DNA from: an uncultured Eubacteriales bacterium
GTDB lineage: Bacteria > Bacillota > Clostridia > Oscillospirales > CAG-382
Direction: 5' to 3'
Assembly (NCBI GenBank): GCA_934446675.1
Contig: CAKSEL010000003.1
Location: 1-64,000 of the forward strand
DNA length: 64,000 nucleotides
Shown here: positions 8,779 through 16,969 of the stretch, in pieces
How the letters are laid out: every line of letters begins with the position of its first letter
How positions within the stretch are numbered: the first letter of the stretch is position 1
The notes under the pieces: generated by a model
What the model was told of the DNA's origin: nothing
What the model saw: the letters and a program-made list of their open reading frames with translations, nothing else
The model's database searches: none
Program-made: the position numbers and the translations under genes

Positions 8779-9708
8779 TCAGTCTGCGAACATGGGAGTC
8801 GAGAGGTATCTGTCGCCGGTATCGGGAAGAAGTACGACTATTACCTTGCCCTTGTTTTCGGGACGCTGTGCGAGAACCTTTGCGGCGTGTACCGCAGCGC
8901 CGGAGGATATACCTACAAGCAGTCCTTCCTTGCGCGCAAGTTCTCTGCCGGTTGCGAATGCGTCGTCGTTTTCAACGGGGATTATCTCGTCGTAAACCTT
9001 TGTGTTGAGCGTATCCGGAACAAATCCTGCGCCGATACCCTGTATCTTATGAGGACCTGCAACGCCCTTTGAAAGAACGGGAGAGCTTGCCGGTTCAACG
9101 GCTACGACCTTTACGTCCGGGTTCTTTGACTTTAAGTATTCGCCGACACCCGTAAGAGTTCCGCCCGTACCTACGCCGGCTACGAATATATCTACCTTGC
9201 CGTCGGTATCGTTCCAGATTTCGGGACCTGTGGACGCACGGTGTGCGGCAGGGTTTGCGGGATTGGAGAACTGGCTCGGAATAAAGCTGTTAGGAGTCTG
9301 TGCCGCAAGCTCGTTTGCCTTTTCGATCGCGCCCTTCATGCCCTTTGCGCCTTCGGTAAGTACGATCTCCGCGCCGTATGCCTTGAGCAGGTTTCTTCTT
9401 TCAACGCTCATTGTTTCGGGCATTGTAAGAATTATCTTATAACCCTTTGACGCTGCGACTGCGGAAAGTCCGATACCTGTGTTTCCGCTTGTGGGTTCGA
9501 TTATTACGGAGCCTTCTTTAAGTGCGCCGGACTTTTCTGCGTCGGCTATCATTGTTGCCGCGATTCTGTCCTTAACGCTTCCTGCGGGATTGAAATATTC
9601 TACTTTTGCAAGCACTGTTGCGCCGAGACCGTTGTTCTTTTCAAAGTTAGACAGCTCAAGAAGAGGTGTGTTTCCTATAAGTTCTGTTATTGTACGATAT
9701 GTTTTCAT
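8779..9708 (-). CDS. cysK: Cysteine synthase A
   Basis: O-acetylserine sulfhydrylase, which makes cysteine from O-acetylserine and sulfide with PLP. The PLP lysine is Lys46 in AGSVKDR, the substrate loop TSGNTG is at 73-78, and the PLP phosphate-binding glycine loop GTGGT lies mid-protein. The length of 309 residues is normal. AAAGGAG precedes the ATG. Upstream lie a strong promoter, an inverted repeat of the Rrf2 type and a short leader ORF ending in Cys, suggesting control by sulfur or cysteine supply. No cysE is adjacent. Confidence 0.96.
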   Translation of the reverse strand: MKTYRTITELIGNTPLLELSNFEKNNGLGATVLAKVEYFNPAGSVKDRIAATMIADAEKSGALKEGSVIIEPTSGNTGIGLSAVAASKGYKIILTMPETMSVERRNLLKAYGAEIVLTEGAKGMKGAIEKANELAAQTPNSFIPSQFSNPANPAAHRASTGPEIWNDTDGKVDIFVAGVGTGGTLTGVGEYLKSKNPDVKVVAVEPASSPVLSKGVAGPHKIQGIGAGFVPDTLNTKVYDEIIPVENDDAFATGRELARKEGLLVGISSGAAVHAAKVLAQRPENKGKVIVVLLPDTGDRYLSTPMFAD

Positions 9709-9778
9709 GATAATTTCTCCTTTATTGTATAAAATATATTATGTAAGCCGATATTTTTGTCCGAAATTCTTTGCGCCG

Positions 9779-9811
9779 TCAACATCGTCTGCCGGGAAGT
9801 ATTGCTTTCAT
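9779..9811 (-). CDS. Predicted 10-codon leader peptide of cysK (MKAILPGRRC)
   Basis: An upstream ORF of ten codons and a TGA stop, encoding MKAILPGRRC. It has an excellent ribosome site, AAGGAG (9820-9825), 8 nt before the ATG, inside the 5' leader of cysK and 70 nt before its start. Cysteine is the last codon, preceded by two arginines. Translation stalling or coupling in response to cysteine (Cys-tRNA) is a plausible role. There is no clear terminator/antiterminator pair after it, so the mechanism is open. Confidence 0.6.
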   Translation of the reverse strand: MKAILPGRRC

Positions 9812-9848
9812 AATAATCTCTCCTTTTGTAAAGGGGTAATTCATATAT

Positions 9849-9897
9849 TACCTATATCTTTCATAGGTATTATAGCACCGGTGTTTTTATTTGTCAA
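9849..9897 (-). promoter_or_regulatory. cysK promoter with Rrf2-type operator
   Basis: On the minus strand, TTGACA (9892-9897), a 17-nt spacer and TATAAT (9869-9874). The inverted repeat TACCTAT-N7-ATAGGTA (9849-9869) touches the -10 and covers the start point. This spacing and sequence resemble sites of Rrf2-family regulators such as CymR and IscR, which control cysteine and Fe-S genes in Firmicutes. Binding by such a protein is inferred. Confidence 0.7.
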
Positions 9898-10032
9898 TAG
9901 GTTTTTGGAAAAAAACAAAAAAATTTCGCAATTTAACTTTAAAGACAAAAAACAAGACGGCAAATCTGTGCTTCAAGCAAATCCGCCGCCTTTTAGAGAT
10001 GATTTATACGGCATATAATCAGCCGTCATAGC

Positions 10033-10114
10033 GGTACTAATATTTTAGTACCATACACATTATATCACGAATTTCTTAGTATGTCAACAGAATTTACTAA
10101 TATTTTTCTATAAT
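10033..10114 (+). promoter_or_regulatory. XRE gene promoter with paired inverted repeats
   Basis: The perfect inverted repeat GGTACTAA-TATT-TTAGTACC is at 10033-10052. A second pair, TTAGTA (10076-10081) and TACTAA (10095-10100), brackets the likely -35 region; TATAAT is at 10109-10114. The shared core TACTAA/TTAGTA suggests a dimeric repressor, most simply the XRE protein encoded directly downstream. Confidence 0.65.
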
Positions 10115-10144
10115 TACATTAATAGAATGTTAGGAGATATAGTC

Positions 10145-10426
10145 ATGAACAGAATAAGAGATTTGCGTGAGGACAGAGATCTTCGTCAGACGGACGTCGC
10201 GGCAGCCACGGGAATAGATCAGAAAACGCTGTCGAATTATGAAACCGGAAAGACAAACCCGGACAGCTTTGCAATAATCGCGCTTGCAAAATTTTTCGGT
10301 GTGACGACGGATTACCTGCTCGGTGAAACGCGTCTTAACCTTAAGGACAAGAGAGCTGTTATAAAATATATTGAAGAAACCGAACGCGACCTTGCAGAGA
10401 TAAAACGGCTTATCGAAACAGTCTGA
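10145..10426 (+). CDS. XRE-family HTH regulator
   Basis: A 93-residue DNA-binding protein. A helix-turn-helix of the Cro/C1 type spans residues about 5-59, with the motif QTDVAAATGIDQKTLSNYETG, followed by a short acidic/basic C-terminal helix that may dimerise. ATG 10145 was chosen because TAGGAGA precedes it by about 8 nt; an in-frame ATG six codons upstream has no ribosome site. The operator-like repeats in its promoter suggest autoregulation. No phage or toxin gene adjoins it, so its targets are unknown. Repeat copy A begins right after its stop. Confidence 0.88.
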   Translation: MNRIRDLREDRDLRQTDVAAATGIDQKTLSNYETGKTNPDSFAIIALAKFFGVTTDYLLGETRLNLKDKRAVIKYIEETERDLAEIKRLIETV

Positions 10427-11152
10427 CTGGCAGCGCAGGAGTACGTGAAGAATACGCGCTTTCTTTTTAAAAAGAAAGCTGCAAAGAAAACGGCAGCCCT
10501 TAATTTAGAATAGAACTGTGGAATACTCTCTGCCGCCAGCTTGTGCCGTCAGCCACCAAAAGGCAGGCGGCTGACTCAGATGTAAGCAAGTGCCGAAGCA
10601 AGCTATAGCAACCAAGAATAAAGGGTAATTTAATAAAAGATAACTCTGTGCGTTGAATTAAACTTCGCACAGAGTTTTTCACTATACATAAAAGTAGAAT
10701 TTGAACCAAGTTTCTTGCCGATAGGCAAGCTGGGCAGAAAAGCGAGTCCTGTTGACTGTGAAGTAACAGTAAAAATCAACACTTTTGCACCAAAAACAAA
10801 GTTTACGCAGACCACAGCGTGACATGGCATAAGAGTTGAATTGAGTCAACCAAAACATTTACTTAGAAACCAGCCCCATCCGCGCGCTTGTCGCGCGGCG
10901 ATTTTGCCGTAAGCTACATGGACGTACCGTAGTAGCAAGGCGGTCACTTTGGTAAAGGCTGTGGAGGAGAAAAATATCTTACTTAGGGCATTTACGCTCT
11001 TTAGAGTGAAATCCTCCACGTAGCCACGCTTTCGCGGCGGCGTTTGAGCCGCGAAAATCTTTTGTTTACACTCTTTAGAGCGCCCGTCTTTTCGATTCCG
11101 AAAAGCGGAGATACAAAGTTGCACTTTGAAGAAAGTAACCCGTTCCCGCCCC
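10427..11152 (+). repeat. Large structured intergenic repeat, copy A
   Basis: A non-coding element of about 725 bp between the XRE stop and the convergent deacetylase. The left end is a perfect 22-bp palindrome (10458-10479). Then come hairpins at 10548-10575, the terminator-like stem 10642-10676, 10714-10729, the CCGCGCG/CGCGCGG stem 10880-10898, a CTTTTCG/CGAAAAG stem near 11090, and a right end ending in CCCGTTCCCGCCC. The same modules recur in copies B to E. It combines the upstream half seen in C-left and E with the central half seen in B, C-right and D. Confidence 0.85.
10642..10679 (+). terminator. Intrinsic terminator inside repeat copy A
   Basis: A perfect 11-bp stem, AACTCTGTGCG (10642-10652) with CGCACAGAGTT (10666-10676), running into TTTTT. 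Equivalent stems occur in element orientation in copy E and in the left half of copy C, where changes keep the pairing. It would end transcription from the XRE gene. Confidence 0.75.
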
Positions 11153-11174
11153 ATATAGGCGCCGCTCAAGAGCT

Positions 11175-13931
11175 TTATCTCTCGTTCAGTGTAATTGCGG
11201 CTCCGAGAGGACTCAGCGTGCTTTCGTCCGAGAACATAAACACCTTGCAGACTGCAGCCTTTGACGTTATGGGAATGTCGGCGCGGAATATGCCGTTTTC
11301 CGAGCCGGACGGCTTTATTTTCTTTAGTCCGCAAAGCCTTGAATTTTCGTCGTAGCAGGCGGCGAGCGCAAAGGCTTTATCCGAAGTGCCGGAGGTGTTC
11401 CCTAAGTCGGCGGAGAATACTGCTTTGCATATGCCGTCGGAATTTTCAAATGTGCCGAGCGCATAGGTGTTCTTTCCGTCGTAATACGAGTTTGCCGGAA
11501 AAATGTACGGCTTTTCATCAACAAGCATTGTAATATCGACATCTGTCGGATTATACAGCGCGTCCGCCGTCTTTACAAGCTTTCGTGAGGCGTTTATATA
11601 CTTTACGTACTCCGAAACCGTCGGGTTCCAGATATTCTGCGCGCTCATTTTTATGTCGGAAATCATGTTGTCCACGACGTACCACCTGTCCGCGCCGTCA
11701 ACGTTCCACGGGTGTCCCCAGATAGAGAGCAGCGTGAGTTCGGAAGAATCGAGGGACAGATATTTGTCTATGTACGGCACGCAGTAGTCAACGCCGTCAT
11801 GATAGTCTACCGCCGTAAAGTCCCACGACGGGCTGAAAGATTCGGGAACGGAAAATTCCTTTAAACTTCCGACAGTCGGCGCGTTTCTCGCATACAGATA
11901 ATTCTGCTTTGCCGCCGTGTTTGTACATTCGCGGCTGGGATTTGTTATCGACCAGGCAAGTCCCGTTATTTCGGTGCCGAAAATTTCTTCGAGCACCTTT
12001 TTGCTCTGCGACAGCTCATAAACGCAGTCCTCGTCGCTTACGGGATTTGAGGAGCCTGCTCTCATATCAAAATGCGAATACGTGTGGCTTGCTATCTCGT
12101 GTCCTGCGTAGACGGACTTCAGTTTTTCGGGATCTGCGCTCAGCACGTTCTTTGCGATAAGATTGAACGCAGCCTTGAAACCAGCGGCGTTAAGCCGCTT
12201 TATAAGCTTTTCGTCGGAGGACAGCGTTCCGTCGTCATAGCTGAGAATAAGCGCTTTTTTTGCATATCCCGGATAGAATATTTCACATTTTGCGTCAAGT
12301 CCGCCCAAAGAGCGCCATTTTGCATACAGCGTTACGGGAACGGCGGTAACAAATGCGTCTCCGGGATAATACTCATTTACGCCGTCGGTATAGCAGACAA
12401 ACTCAAACCCGTCTTTTTTGTATGTACATTCGGGAAGTGTGTAGCCTTCCGACGCGGTCTGCGGACTCATATATCCGTCTGCGCCGTTTGCGTTGAAATA
12501 TACGGCATCAGACGCGCTTTGCACGTAAATTCTGCTTACGGTAACTTTTGCTCCGGCAATCTCGGTCGGATCAAAGCGCAGCAGCGTGCAGAGGTCTGCA
12601 TTGTTCCAGAAATCCTTTGCGGAAAAGTCGAATACGTACTCGTTCATGCCGTCAACCGCCGTAACTCTCTGTATTGTCGAGGCAGTGGGACTCTTTCCGT
12701 CAAGCCCGACATACACCGAAAGCCCGGCGCTCTGAATTCCGTCAGGGAGAACCACATCGCATACGACGTTTACTTTTTTGTTTACCGACGTCGGTATGCT
12801 TACGCCGCTTATCTGAAACTGCGGATCGTTTGTTGTCGAGGTTATCTCAAGACCGTTTTCGGTGAAAGTACTTTGCGCATTGTACGGTTTTGTCCAGCCG
12901 CAGAGACTTCCGCCGGTAAAGTCCCACATATATCCGCCGCCTGTTTTCCAGCACGCGTAAAGCGTTGTGTCGGAATCTATCGTAAAACCGTCCGTCACCT
13001 TCTGCGAGCCGTCGGGCGTCCTGCTCCAGCCGTCAAATTCAAATCCGTCTCTTTCGGGACTTTTTTCGGGCAGCGTTACCTTGTCTCCGGCGTTATATTT
13101 TACGTTTCTGAACTTCGGAAGATACGTCACCGTCTGTCCCATGGCATTGGGTTCGTAATTCAGCGTTACTCTTTCGTCCTTTTTCCATACCGCGTACAGA
13201 ACCGTGTCTTCGGTTACGTTTTTGAGCACGCTTACGGTGTCGGTACTTTGCTTGTCAAGGCTCCAGCCGGCAATGTACCAGCCTTCGCGCTCAATAAAAT
13301 CCGTTTTTTCTGGCGTATAGTCCGAACCTATGAGAACCTTTGCGCTTTCCGGCATTCCCGTTACGGTGTCCGTAGTGTTTTTATCGTAGCTTACCGTTTT
13401 GTACAGCGCGTTTTCGGGGTACAGCGCTATAAAATCCACATATGTTTTGTTCCCGGTGCAGTAAAGTCCGACGCCGAGCTTGATTATCTGAAGATAGCTG
13501 TTTTGCGCGCCGTCAAGCTCGTATATGTCGAAAATATGCGTCTTGTATCCGTCCTTGCTCATGCTCTGATCCGTAAGACCGCAGCTCCATACATCGCCGA
13601 TCTTGTTTCCGTCCTTATCGGCAAGCTGTATATAAGGCTTGACGACAGGCGTTCCCGACGCAGTCTGAGTTTTTGCGCGGACGGCGATATATCTGTAATC
13701 GCAGAGTGCGACAGCGCCGTTTGCAAAGTATTTTCCCATAACCGGGTTTGTCGCAGCCGCGGTAAAGCTTATGCTTTCGCCGTCAAATGCCGTATCCGAC
13801 GCGTTTACAAGACTCCAGCCGAGATTTGTGTCCGTAAAATCGTACATTATGACCTCTGCCGCAAAACAAAGCGTGTTTGCGAAAACAGCAAGAATCATTG
13901 CCGTGACAAACATCTTGACAATTCTTTTCAT
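11175..13931 (-). CDS. Secreted polysaccharide deacetylase with InlB-type repeats
   Basis: A 918-residue exported protein. The signal peptide is residues 1-24 (ending CFAA). Three Listeria/Bacteroides InlB B-repeat-like units lie at about 180-250, 255-329 and 477-540, each ending in a YAxWK/YAKWR-type motif, with beta-sandwich-like stretches at 28-175 and 333-475. The NodB/CE4 deacetylase domain starts near 557: motif 1 is SYDDG at 564-568, and motif 2 HEIASHTYSH at 611-620 supplies the metal histidines. A C-terminal beta domain follows from about 800. No LPXTG or SLH anchor is seen. It probably removes acetyl groups from an extracellular or wall glycan. ATG is preceded by GGAGAGG. Confidence 0.88.
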   Translation of the reverse strand: MKRIVKMFVTAMILAVFANTLCFAAEVIMYDFTDTNLGWSLVNASDTAFDGESISFTAAATNPVMGKYFANGAVALCDYRYIAVRAKTQTASGTPVVKPYIQLADKDGNKIGDVWSCGLTDQSMSKDGYKTHIFDIYELDGAQNSYLQIIKLGVGLYCTGNKTYVDFIALYPENALYKTVSYDKNTTDTVTGMPESAKVLIGSDYTPEKTDFIEREGWYIAGWSLDKQSTDTVSVLKNVTEDTVLYAVWKKDERVTLNYEPNAMGQTVTYLPKFRNVKYNAGDKVTLPEKSPERDGFEFDGWSRTPDGSQKVTDGFTIDSDTTLYACWKTGGGYMWDFTGGSLCGWTKPYNAQSTFTENGLEITSTTNDPQFQISGVSIPTSVNKKVNVVCDVVLPDGIQSAGLSVYVGLDGKSPTASTIQRVTAVDGMNEYVFDFSAKDFWNNADLCTLLRFDPTEIAGAKVTVSRIYVQSASDAVYFNANGADGYMSPQTASEGYTLPECTYKKDGFEFVCYTDGVNEYYPGDAFVTAVPVTLYAKWRSLGGLDAKCEIFYPGYAKKALILSYDDGTLSSDEKLIKRLNAAGFKAAFNLIAKNVLSADPEKLKSVYAGHEIASHTYSHFDMRAGSSNPVSDEDCVYELSQSKKVLEEIFGTEITGLAWSITNPSRECTNTAAKQNYLYARNAPTVGSLKEFSVPESFSPSWDFTAVDYHDGVDYCVPYIDKYLSLDSSELTLLSIWGHPWNVDGADRWYVVDNMISDIKMSAQNIWNPTVSEYVKYINASRKLVKTADALYNPTDVDITMLVDEKPYIFPANSYYDGKNTYALGTFENSDGICKAVFSADLGNTSGTSDKAFALAACYDENSRLCGLKKIKPSGSENGIFRADIPITSKAAVCKVFMFSDESTLSPLGAAITLNER

Positions 13932-14110
13932 ATTTTTCCTCTCCGTTAACAGAATGTATTGTTTTTGTTAATTGTATATCATATATTAGAGAAAAGCAAT
14001 GTATAAATGGCTTTTTTATATGTATAAATCGAACTATTTTCCGCATACCCGGCGTTTTTTCTTTAAATGCATAAAATTAATCAAATCCGCTATAATCGGG
14101 AAAAAATATG

Positions 14111-14119
14111 TGGTAAAAT
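14111..14119 (+). promoter_or_regulatory. Extended -10 element before hydF
   Basis: TGGTAAAAT preceded by TATG, the same extended -10 form seen before the GNAT, WYL and rpsT genes. No convincing -35 lies 17 nt upstream. The hydF ATG follows 37 nt later. Confidence 0.45.
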
Positions 14120-14155
14120 ACCCGTATATTATTTTTCCGAAAGGGTGACACACAA

Positions 14156-15358
14156 ATGGGACTTAACGACACACCGAGGGTAAACCGTCCTCACATAGGA
14201 TTTTTCGGCAGACGAAACGCCGGCAAATCGAGCTTATTAAACGCCGTGACAAATCAGGACATAAGCGTTGTTTCGGAATACGCCGGAACTACGACGGATC
14301 CGGTATCTAAAGCAATGGAAATGCTGCCGGCAGGTCCCGTTGTGGTCATAGACACGCCAGGCTTTGACGACGTGGGAGAGCTCGGAGAGCTGAGAGTAAA
14401 AAAGACAAAGCAGGTGCTCAACAAGACCGACGCCGCAATTCTCGTCTGTGACGCGCTTACGGGTCTTACCGACTGCGACAGGCAGCTTATATCGCTTTTC
14501 AAGAGCAAGGACATTCCGTACATAGCCGCGTACACAAAGTGCGACCTTGCAGGAAACATTCCGCAGCCGAAAGAAAACGAAATATACGTAAGCTCGAAAA
14601 CGGGACAAGGCATAAAGGAGCTTAAAGACAAAATTGCCTCTCTTATAAGCGTAAACGCAAAAAAGCAGGTGCTTGTAAGCGATCTTGTAAACACGGGCGA
14701 TCTTATAATTCTCGTCGTGCCGATAGACTCCTCCGCACCCTTGGGCAGACTTATTCTTCCGCAGCAGCAGACAATACGCGACGGACTTGACAGCGGCGCA
14801 CAGGTGCTTGTCGTAAGAGACACCGAGCTTGAAGGCGCGCTCTCCGACTGCGGCAAAAAGCCCTCTCTCGTAATCACCGACAGCCAGGCTTTCGGCAAGG
14901 TCATGAAGATCGTGCCCCGGGATATTCCGCTCACCTCATTTTCAATACTTATGGCTAGAAACAAAGGATTTCTCAAAAACGCGCTTGAAGGCGCTCAAAA
15001 GCTTGACAGTCTTTGCGACGGCGACAGGGTGCTTATCTGCGAGGGCTGCACGCACCACCGCCAGTGCGAGGATATAGGCACGGTAAAGCTGCCGAAATGG
15101 ATAAGCGCATATTCCGGCAAAAAGCTTGAATTTGAATTTACCTCCGGCACGGGATTTCCCGAAGATCTTTCGGGGTACGCCCTTATCGTCCACTGCGGCG
15201 GCTGTATGCTCACCGAACGCGATGTCAGACACAGAATGTTATGCGCGTCCGACGCCGGTATTCCGTTTACCAACTACGGCACAGCCATTGCCAAAATAAA
15301 CGGCATTCTCGAGCGTTCCGTCGAGCCTCTGCACGGCAAACTGACTTTGCTGCGGTAA
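14156..15358 (+). CDS. hydF: [FeFe]-hydrogenase H-cluster maturation GTPase HydF
   Basis: The scaffold GTPase on which the 2Fe subcluster of [FeFe] hydrogenase is assembled by HydE and HydG before delivery to HydA. The GTPase domain has G1 GRRNAGKSS (18-26), G3 DTPG (66-69) and G4 TKCD (127-130). The C-terminal cluster-binding motif is Cys298-Thr-His300 followed by His346-Cys347-x-x-Cys350. Its 400 residues are the normal length. HydE, HydG and hydrogenase genes are not in this window. The gene marks the organism as a hydrogen-producing or hydrogen-cycling anaerobe. Confidence 0.96.
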   Translation: MGLNDTPRVNRPHIGFFGRRNAGKSSLLNAVTNQDISVVSEYAGTTTDPVSKAMEMLPAGPVVVIDTPGFDDVGELGELRVKKTKQVLNKTDAAILVCDALTGLTDCDRQLISLFKSKDIPYIAAYTKCDLAGNIPQPKENEIYVSSKTGQGIKELKDKIASLISVNAKKQVLVSDLVNTGDLIILVVPIDSSAPLGRLILPQQQTIRDGLDSGAQVLVVRDTELEGALSDCGKKPSLVITDSQAFGKVMKIVPRDIPLTSFSILMARNKGFLKNALEGAQKLDSLCDGDRVLICEGCTHHRQCEDIGTVKLPKWISAYSGKKLEFEFTSGTGFPEDLSGYALIVHCGGCMLTERDVRHRMLCASDAGIPFTNYGTAIAKINGILERSVEPLHGKLTLLR

Positions 15359-15520
15359 AATACATTTACATTAACAGCTCTGTTTTTTGCCGTGCGGCTG
15401 ATTTTTTCACCATGCGGCTTTGTTTTTTGTGAAAACAGACCGATTTTGCAGCATTTTGTCGAAAAAGCACTTGCAATTCTTAAAAACAGCTCTGTATTGA
15501 CGGTATTTTCGGTTTTGCGG

Positions 15521-15549
15521 TTGAAAATTAAAAAACTACGTGTTATAAT
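15521..15549 (+). promoter_or_regulatory. Promoter of the DUF2232-gdpP operon
   Basis: TTGAAA (15521-15526), a 17-nt spacer and TATAAT (15544-15549), with an extended TG before the -10. The first ATG with a ribosome site is at 15613. The rest of 15359-15520 is T-rich and holds no gene. Confidence 0.8.
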
Positions 15550-15612
15550 GTAAAAGATAAAGTGCCGCTTTCGGCAGATTTACTATTGCTTTATCTTAAT
15601 AAGGATATAAAA

Positions 15613-16923
15613 ATGAAAAACAATTCAAAAAACGGCGCAGATTCCGAACAGATTTTTATTCCACCGGCAATGACAAAAAGATACTCGGTATTTATGGAAG
15701 CGGTATCTGTATTATCCGCAGCCGGATTCAGTTTCGGTATGTTCGCAAACATTCCGGTTTTTGCAAAGCTCGTTATCGCGGCAATCTGTTCGGGTATGTA
15801 CATGACGGTGCTTATAGGCAAGGGAACGGGGCTTGTACGCTTTGTTCCGCTTATAGTTTCGCTCTGCACGGCGCTTCTCAACATTCCGTTCGGAGATGCC
15901 GGTGCACAGGAAAAAAACGTATACTTAACCGGCGCTTTTATACTCATAGGAAGTCTTTTGGCAAGCAATGCCGCCGCCTTTGCCGTGGTTCGCAAGTTTT
16001 CCAAATCCATGACTCTTGCGGCAGGAAGTGCGTCTGCGGTCATATATGCCGGAATATGCGCCTGTATAAAAATATTTGCGCAAGAGGGCTCCGTTTCGGC
16101 AAGTATTATTGTTTCGCGTATAAATTCCCTGTTTGACGCTCTTTGCGGCGGCATGATACAGGTTTTCAAAATCGCGTCCGAAACCGACGGCTTTATTGCT
16201 CAGATGAGAATTGCAACGGGAAACACCTCGCTTACGGCAGAGGAGTTTATGAAAAACGCGTCGGGATATGCAAAGCTCGCCGTAACCGGGCTTAAGGCAA
16301 TATCTCCGGCACTCGTGATAATTTCCGCAATGATTTTCATGTTCGCGGCGCTGTTTGTGCTGACGGCACTGTTATGTATAGCAAACAGGCAGGGATTTTT
16401 CGGCAGAAAACTTTGGGAATATGACATAAGCGGTTTCGGCGCAAGGGTTTTCAACGCGTGCGTGCTTATCGCGCTTCTCGGAACCTTTATAGGTATGCCG
16501 AGACTTCTGCTCACGGTATGCGTAAATCTGCTGCTGATACTGCTGCCGCTTATGTCCCATATAGGCTTGCGCGGATTTTACAGAATATTCGTTTTAAAGG
16601 GAATCCACCCCGTCGCGGCTGTCGTGCTTCTGGCGGCGGCAGTCGGAATGCTCTTTGCGCTCACGGGCGGATTTGTAATGATGATCGCGGCTTTTGCGGG
16701 AGTGTTCTTTTCGCTCAGCGCGGATACTTTCGCAAAGCTCAGCCAAAGATACGGCTCGGACGGGGATATGCCGTATTACACGGACAGCTCCGATAATGAC
16801 GGCGGCGGGGGCGGCAATAACGATGACAATAATAACGGCGGCAGTTCCGATAACGGTAACGGCTCTGACAGTACCGGCGGCAGCGGCTCGGATAACGGCG
16901 GCGGAAATACAGGCGGAAAATAA
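15613..16923 (+). CDS. DUF2232 (YybS-like) membrane protein with Gly/Asn/Ser tail
   Basis: A 436-residue polytopic membrane protein with about eight to nine segments. It resembles the DUF2232/YybS family, whose gene precedes gdpP (yybT) in Bacillus and clostridia, and gdpP does follow here after 43 nt. The family's function is not settled; an S-component- or transporter-like fold has been suggested. The last 45 or so residues are a low-complexity Gly-Asn-Asp-Ser tail lacking in Bacillus YybS, presumably disordered and possibly outside the cell. ATG 15613 follows AAGGATATAAAA. Confidence 0.75.
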   Translation: MKNNSKNGADSEQIFIPPAMTKRYSVFMEAVSVLSAAGFSFGMFANIPVFAKLVIAAICSGMYMTVLIGKGTGLVRFVPLIVSLCTALLNIPFGDAGAQEKNVYLTGAFILIGSLLASNAAAFAVVRKFSKSMTLAAGSASAVIYAGICACIKIFAQEGSVSASIIVSRINSLFDALCGGMIQVFKIASETDGFIAQMRIATGNTSLTAEEFMKNASGYAKLAVTGLKAISPALVIISAMIFMFAALFVLTALLCIANRQGFFGRKLWEYDISGFGARVFNACVLIALLGTFIGMPRLLLTVCVNLLLILLPLMSHIGLRGFYRIFVLKGIHPVAAVVLLAAAVGMLFALTGGFVMMIAAFAGVFFSLSADTFAKLSQRYGSDGDMPYYTDSSDNDGGGGGNNDDNNNGGSSDNGNGSDSTGGSGSDNGGGNTGGK

Positions 16924-16969
16924 ACGCAGATAAAAGCTCTACATATAAATAACAAAAAATAAGGCGGTG

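Noticed and set aside
12072..13949. A 625-codon open frame antisense to the deacetylase gene.
   Set aside because: It is a shadow frame caused by the codon pattern of the real gene on the other strand, with no ribosome site and composition unlike a protein.
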